From Isosphaera sp. (GTDB taxonomy: Bacteria; Planctomycetota; Planctomycetia; Gemmatales; Gemmataceae), in NCBI GenBank assembly GCA_013822345.1, contig PNKH01000011.1:36532-100531 (forward strand): a DNA stretch of 64,000 nt. The letters run 5' to 3'. Shown here one piece after another: positions 60,078 to 64,000 of this stretch. Numbering within the stretch: the first letter of the stretch is position 1; each line of letters begins with the position of its first letter. The notes under the pieces were generated by a model. It did not search any database, had not been told where the DNA came from, and saw only the letters and a program-made list of their open reading frames with translations. Made by a program: the position numbers and the translations under genes.

Positions 60078-62873
60078 TCAGTCCGGCGGGGCGTCCCAGA
60101 CGGCCACCTGATCCCCGGCGGTGACCAGGGCCCGCCCGTCCGCCGAGAACTCGACCGCCGCCACCGGCCCGGCGTGCCGGCGGACGGCCAGCAGCTCCAG
60201 CCCGGTCCGGGCGTCCCAGCACCGGACCGACCCGTCCGCCCCGCCGCTGACCACCGTCCGCCCGTCCGGCGACACCCCCAGGGCGGTCACCCGCCCGACG
60301 TGCCCGTGCAGGGTCCACTCCTTCCGCGCCGCCTGCTCCTCCGGCCGGCCCCCGGCGGTCACCGCCCACACCCGCACCACCCCCCGCCCGGCGGTCAGCA
60401 GCCGGTCCCCGCCCGGGCACAGCCGGAACACCGTCCCGTCGTCCGCCGACACCGTCAGCTCCGGCTGCGGCCGCCCGGCCCGCCACACCCCGACCCCGTC
60501 CGGGCACGCCGCCGCCACCCGCCCGCCGGACGACACCGACACCCGCCCGACCGGCCGCCGGAGCCCGGTGTCGATCGGGACCGCCGGGCCGCCGGCCGGG
60601 TCCCGGACGAACACCCGCCCGCGGTCGTCCCCGACCGCCAGCCACCCGCCCTCGGCGGCCAGGTCGGCGGACACCACCGCCGCCCCGTCCGGCAACTGCA
60701 GCCGGGCCCGCTCCCGGCCCCCGACCTCCCGCACCACCGCCGTCGACCCCGCGACCTCGACCACGACCGCGGTCGACCCGTCCGGGCAGCGGACGGCCAG
60801 CACCGCCGGCCCGGCCCCGGCCCGCGCCTCCCGCCCGGACCCGTTCCGGACCTCGGCCACCGACCCGTCGGCCGCGGCCAGCACGAACCCGGACCCGTCC
60901 GGCCGGACCCCGACCGCGACCACCGCCGGCGGCCCGCCGGCGGCGACCGCTAGCCCGCCGTCCGCCCCGTCCCACCCCCGGATCACCCCGTCCTCGCCGC
61001 CGGTGTACACGGCCGACTCGTGCCGGGCGACCGGGACCGGGGTGTAAGCCGGGGCCGGGCCGCCCGGGGCCGCGACCCCCGGCCCGAGGCCGCCCGCGGC
61101 GACCGCCCACCGCTTCCGGTCGCCGGGGCCGGCGGCCGTGACCACGGCCCCGGTCGGGTCGAACCCGACGGCCAGGACCGGGCCGTCGTGCGCCCGGGCC
61201 GACCCGACCGGGTCGCCGGTCGCCCGGTCCCAGACCGCGAGGGTGCCGTCCGCGTGCCCGCTGGCCAGGAGCCGGCCGTCGCCGGACGCCGCCAGGGCGG
61301 TGACCGCCCCGGCAGGGCACGCGATGGCGAGCTTCTGGGCGGCGAGGAGCCGGCGGAGGTGGCGGAGCGGGAAGTCGTCGGCCTTGTCCCCGGCCGTCAG
61401 GGTCAGGTCCCGGGCCCGGTCGGCGGCGTCGGCGGCGGCCTGCCGGTCCCCGGCCCGCCACGCCAGGAACGCGGCCCGGACCGCCTGGCCGTACTCCCGG
61501 TGGAGGTCCGCACGGGTCGGGCCGGTGGCGGTCGGGGTCGGGGCCCGGGCGTTGAGCCGGGCGTTCAGCTTGCGGTTCTCCCCGACGTACCACCACCCGA
61601 GGGCCAGCAGCACCCCGGCGATGGTGGTCACCACCCCGATCGCCACCGCCTGGTCGTTCCGCCGCAGCCACTTCGCCGCCCGCCCGGCCCACCGGAGCGG
61701 CCGGGCCAGGGTCGGCTTCCCGTCCAGGAACCGCCGCAGGTCGTCCGCGTAGTCGATCGCCGTCCGGTACCGCCGGCCCGGGGACCGGTCCATCGCCTTC
61801 AGGCAGATCGCCTCCAGGTCGCGCGGCAGGTCCGGGCGGAGGTGCCGCGGCCGGGTCGGGTCGCCCTCGATCGCCTGCCGCAGCACCTCCACGTCCGTGT
61901 TCCCCTCGTAGGGGGCCCGGCCGGTCAGGAGCTCGTACAGGATCACCCCGAGGGCGTACACGTCGGCCGCCGGGCCGACGTCGTCGTGCCGGGCCTGGGC
62001 CTGCTCCGGGGCCATGTACTTCGGGGTGCCGAGGATCTGCCGGGTGCCGGTCTCGGCCGGCCCGCCCCGCTCCAGGAGCTTCGCCAGCCCGAAGTCGACG
62101 ATCCGCGGGACGAAGTGCTCGCCGCGGAGCGGGACCGCCCCGGGCGGCGGCTCCTGGTCCTCCGGGTCGTCGCGGGTCCCCTGGAGGATGACGTTGTTCG
62201 GCTTCAGGTCGCGGTGGAGGACGCCGCGGTCGTGGGCGTGCTGGACCGCCTCGGCCAGGGTCGCCAGGAGCCGGGCCGCCTGCCGGACCGGGACCGGGAA
62301 CGTCTGCCGGTCGAGCCACTCGCCGAGGGTCAGCCCGGGGCAGTAGGCGGTAGCGATGAAGCAGACCGGCCCGACCTCGCTGGACTCGTACACCGGGACC
62401 AGGTTCGGGTGGTCGAACCCGGCCGCCGCCAGCGCCTCCCGGACCAGCCGCCGCCGGGCGTCCGGGCTCAGTAGCATCTCCGGACGGGGGATCTTGAGGG
62501 CGACCTCGCGCTCCAGCTTCGGGTCGTAGGCGAGGAAGACGATCCCGCACCCGCCCTTGCCGAGCTGGCGGCGCAGCTCGAACCGCCCGACCCGGTGCGG
62601 GCCGGCGCTCGACGGCGGGCCCTGGACCGGCGGGGGCGGGAGGGCGGGGTCCGACGGCGGGCCGGCGGGGTCCGGGAGGAGTTCGCCGAGCGACCCCTCG
62701 TTCGCGGCCGGGGGGAGCGGGGTGAGCGGCCGCTCGCCGGGGAGCGGGCCGGCCTGGGCCACCCCGATGGTCGGGGCGTGGCCGTCGGCCCCGCCGTCGA
62801 TGCGCGGGTCGAACGCGGCCAGCAGCCGGGCCAGGTGCTCGTCCAGTTGGAAGGAGTCGGACGGGCTGTTCAT
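60078..62873 (-). CDS. Ser/Thr protein kinase with C-terminal WD40 propeller
   Basis: 931 residues. A proline-rich N-terminus (1-95) precedes a Hanks-type kinase: glycine loop LGKGGCGIVF (104-113), K127 (VALKIPR), E146, catalytic HRDLKPNN (220-227), DFG (260-262), APE (288-290). A membrane helix lies at about 409-430. Residues 505-925 form WD40 repeats (ALAASGDGRLLASGHADG, VTALGVSPDGRTVVSGGADG). Kinase inside and propeller outside the membrane is a classic planctomycete sensor layout; the propeller presumably binds an extracytoplasmic partner. All catalytic residues are present, so the kinase is likely active. The start MNSPSDSFQLD is the first ATG. Confidence 0.93.
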   Translation of the reverse strand: MNSPSDSFQLDEHLARLLAAFDPRIDGGADGHAPTIGVAQAGPLPGERPLTPLPPAANEGSLGELLPDPAGPPSDPALPPPPVQGPPSSAGPHRVGRFELRRQLGKGGCGIVFLAYDPKLEREVALKIPRPEMLLSPDARRRLVREALAAAGFDHPNLVPVYESSEVGPVCFIATAYCPGLTLGEWLDRQTFPVPVRQAARLLATLAEAVQHAHDRGVLHRDLKPNNVILQGTRDDPEDQEPPPGAVPLRGEHFVPRIVDFGLAKLLERGGPAETGTRQILGTPKYMAPEQAQARHDDVGPAADVYALGVILYELLTGRAPYEGNTDVEVLRQAIEGDPTRPRHLRPDLPRDLEAICLKAMDRSPGRRYRTAIDYADDLRRFLDGKPTLARPLRWAGRAAKWLRRNDQAVAIGVVTTIAGVLLALGWWYVGENRKLNARLNARAPTPTATGPTRADLHREYGQAVRAAFLAWRAGDRQAAADAADRARDLTLTAGDKADDFPLRHLRRLLAAQKLAIACPAGAVTALAASGDGRLLASGHADGTLAVWDRATGDPVGSARAHDGPVLAVGFDPTGAVVTAAGPGDRKRWAVAAGGLGPGVAAPGGPAPAYTPVPVARHESAVYTGGEDGVIRGWDGADGGLAVAAGGPPAVVAVGVRPDGSGFVLAAADGSVAEVRNGSGREARAGAGPAVLAVRCPDGSTAVVVEVAGSTAVVREVGGRERARLQLPDGAAVVSADLAAEGGWLAVGDDRGRVFVRDPAGGPAVPIDTGLRRPVGRVSVSSGGRVAAACPDGVGVWRAGRPQPELTVSADDGTVFRLCPGGDRLLTAGRGVVRVWAVTAGGRPEEQAARKEWTLHGHVGRVTALGVSPDGRTVVSGGADGSVRCWDARTGLELLAVRRHAGPVAAVEFSADGRALVTAGDQVAVWDAPPD

Positions 62874-62991
62874 CCGCCGCCCGGGAAGGGACTCGGGGTC
62901 CGGCGTCGCGAGCCGCCACCCCCGAGTTTACTCCACCGCCGCGCCGGGGTTAACCCTCGAACTGGGGAAAAGAGGTGATCTGCAGAACGTC

Positions 62992-63035
62992 CGCCGCTTG
63001 CGGCGTTGCGAGCGCCCGCAACGCCGCAAGCGGCG
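62992..63035. repeat. 19-bp palindrome (family E, copy 2)
   Basis: Arms 62992-63010 and 63017-63035, perfect, same core (CGCCGCTTGCGGCGTTGCG) as the copy at 57387. It ends 12 bp from the stop of the right-edge DUF1553 gene and 119 bp upstream of the kinase start. Confidence 0.9.
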
Positions 63036-63046
63036 ACCCGTCGCCG

Positions 63047-64000
63047 TCACTGGTTGAACAGGAACCCCTTCGAGTTCAAGAGCGCCCAGACGATGTTCTC
63101 GTAGGCGACCTTGGTCGTCTTCGCCGCCTTGTGCTTCTCGACGTGCTCCAGGGCGAGCTTCAGCTTCTCCTCCGACGGCGGCGTCCCGACCGCCAGCCGG
63201 AACAGCTCGGTCACCTTCTCGGCGTCCGGCCGCGGGTCCTTCGCCAGCACGTCGGCCCGCCCGCCGACCCGGGCGATCTTGTCCTGCACCTCCTGCGAGT
63301 TCAGCAGGTGCAGGGTCATCGCCAGGCTCGCCTCGTTCACCCGCTCGCACTCGCACGCGCTGATCCGCTGCGGCCGCCCGGTCACGTCCAGGAAGTACGA
63401 CGCGAACGACTCGTCCGGCAGCATGATCGCCCGGGTCGGGGCGTTCCGGTCGGCCGGCAGCCCGGGGAACGCGGTCGGGCTGTCGGTCAGCTTCGAGACG
63501 GCGTCGAACAGCACCTCGGCCGACAGCCGCCGCGGGTAGTACCGGGCGAACGACTGCTTGTCCGCCTGGTTGAACTCGTTCGGCAGGCTGCTGAGCTGGT
63601 ACGTCCGGCTGGTGCAGATCGTCCGGATCAGCGCCTTCAGGCTGTACTTGTTCTCGACCAGGTTCTGGGCCAGGGCGTCGAGCAGCTCCGGGTTACTCGG
63701 CGGGTTCGTGACCCGCATGTCGTCCAGCGGGTCGACGATCCCGCGGCCGAAGAAGTGCGCCCAGTACCGGTTCGCCACCGCCTTCGCGAAGAACGGGTTC
63801 TTCGGGCCGGTCATCCAGTCGGCGAACTTCTGCCGCGGGTCCTCGTCGACCCCGGCGGTGACCGGGTCGGCGTCGAGCGGCTTCATCGGGGCGGTCTCCC
63901 CGGTCCGCTTGTTCTGCACGGTGCCGGTGGCCTTGACGTACAGCACCTGCTTCTGGTTCTGCTGGTTCTGGGCGACCCCGGGGGTCGGCACCCCCTTGGT
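63047..64000 (-). CDS. DUF1553 (PSD1) protein, 5' end outside window
   Basis: The frame stays open to the right edge, so only the C-terminal 318 or so residues are seen. They are a DUF1553 domain: KNPFFAKAVANRYWAHFFGRG near the left, NPELLDALAQNLVENKYSLKALIRTICTSRTYQLS, the YYPRRLSAEVLFDAVS segment, CECERVNEASLAMTLHLLNS and the C-terminal ALLNSKGFLFNQ. Full-length relatives carry a DUF1549 domain before this part, presumably beyond the window. Here, unlike in the gene at 52412, an ACECER motif replaces the usual TAPQQAL segment, which marks the DUF1549/DUF1553 subgroup without N-terminal haem domain. A partner DUF1501 gene is not visible downstream on the minus strand. Confidence 0.9.
   Translation of the reverse strand, partial: TKGVPTPGVAQNQQNQKQVLYVKATGTVQNKRTGETAPMKPLDADPVTAGVDEDPRQKFADWMTGPKNPFFAKAVANRYWAHFFGRGIVDPLDDMRVTNPPSNPELLDALAQNLVENKYSLKALIRTICTSRTYQLSSLPNEFNQADKQSFARYYPRRLSAEVLFDAVSKLTDSPTAFPGLPADRNAPTRAIMLPDESFASYFLDVTGRPQRISACECERVNEASLAMTLHLLNSQEVQDKIARVGGRADVLAKDPRPDAEKVTELFRLAVGTPPSEEKLKLALEHVEKHKAAKTTKVAYENIVWALLNSKGFLFNQ

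Overview
The window looks like chromosomal DNA of a planctomycete, most likely of the Gemmata group (family Gemmataceae). The base composition is very GC-rich (around 70 % by eye; nearly every codon ends in G or C). The gene families are typical of that group: paired DUF1549/DUF1553 and DUF1501 proteins, PVC-type membrane-bound dehydrogenases with CxxCH haem motifs, several Tat-exported Gfo/Idh/MocA oxidoreductases, WD40-cytochrome and kinase-WD40 fusions, and many Pro/Cys-rich secreted proteins. No rRNA, tRNA, CRISPR array, prophage or transposase was seen.

Layout. 1-5.6 kb: an uncharacterised protein cut by the window edge, a polytopic envelope protein, an NAD-dependent sugar epimerase and a GT4 glycosyltransferase. 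5.6-9.5 kb: three minus-strand Tat proteins (two Gfo/Idh/MocA enzymes around a TIM-barrel sugar isomerase). 9.6-13.3 kb: an esterase-like hydrolase, a cytochrome-WD40 protein, a lipoprotein with an IscA-like domain and a small P-loop kinase. 13.5-24.1 kb: a large AsmA/TamB-like protein, a kinase/macro-domain gene fossil, a Wza-like export lipoprotein, an ABC-F ATPase, an SDR enzyme, an NrnA-like DHH phosphoesterase and SppA. 24.1-32.3 kb: a DksA-like zinc protein with clear promoter and terminator, HtrA, a 39-residue membrane protein, glutamate synthase large subunit and a small membrane protein. 32.3-43.6 kb: an XRE regulator, a frameshifted Cys-rich protein, a methyltransferase, RecJ, an IRG-like GTPase, two adjacent SPFH proteins and an anti-sigma/FecR-like protein. 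43.7-57.4 kb: catabolic and secretory genes (PVC haem dehydrogenase, neutral-ceramidase-like protein, glycerate kinase, PHP phosphoesterase, GxxExxY protein, DUF1501, DUF1549/1553, Gfo/Idh/MocA, sialidase-like). 57.5-64 kb: an APC-type transporter, a small exported protein, a Ser/Thr kinase with WD40 repeats, and a DUF1553 protein cut by the right edge.

The most striking feature is the density of long, mostly perfect palindromes without T-tracts. At least nine sequence families occur at about 18 loci, mostly abutting stop codons and sometimes supplying them. One family sits in frame inside glutamate synthase. Another exists both as a solo hairpin and as 36-bp terminal inverted repeats that exactly bound a GxxExxY gene, which suggests a small mobile or formerly mobile element. 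Four ordinary intrinsic terminators with T-tracts are also present, so the palindromes are not simply this organism's terminators. Several promoters share a TTG-type -35 box, exactly 17 bp of spacer, and a -10 box about 35-80 bp upstream of the start.
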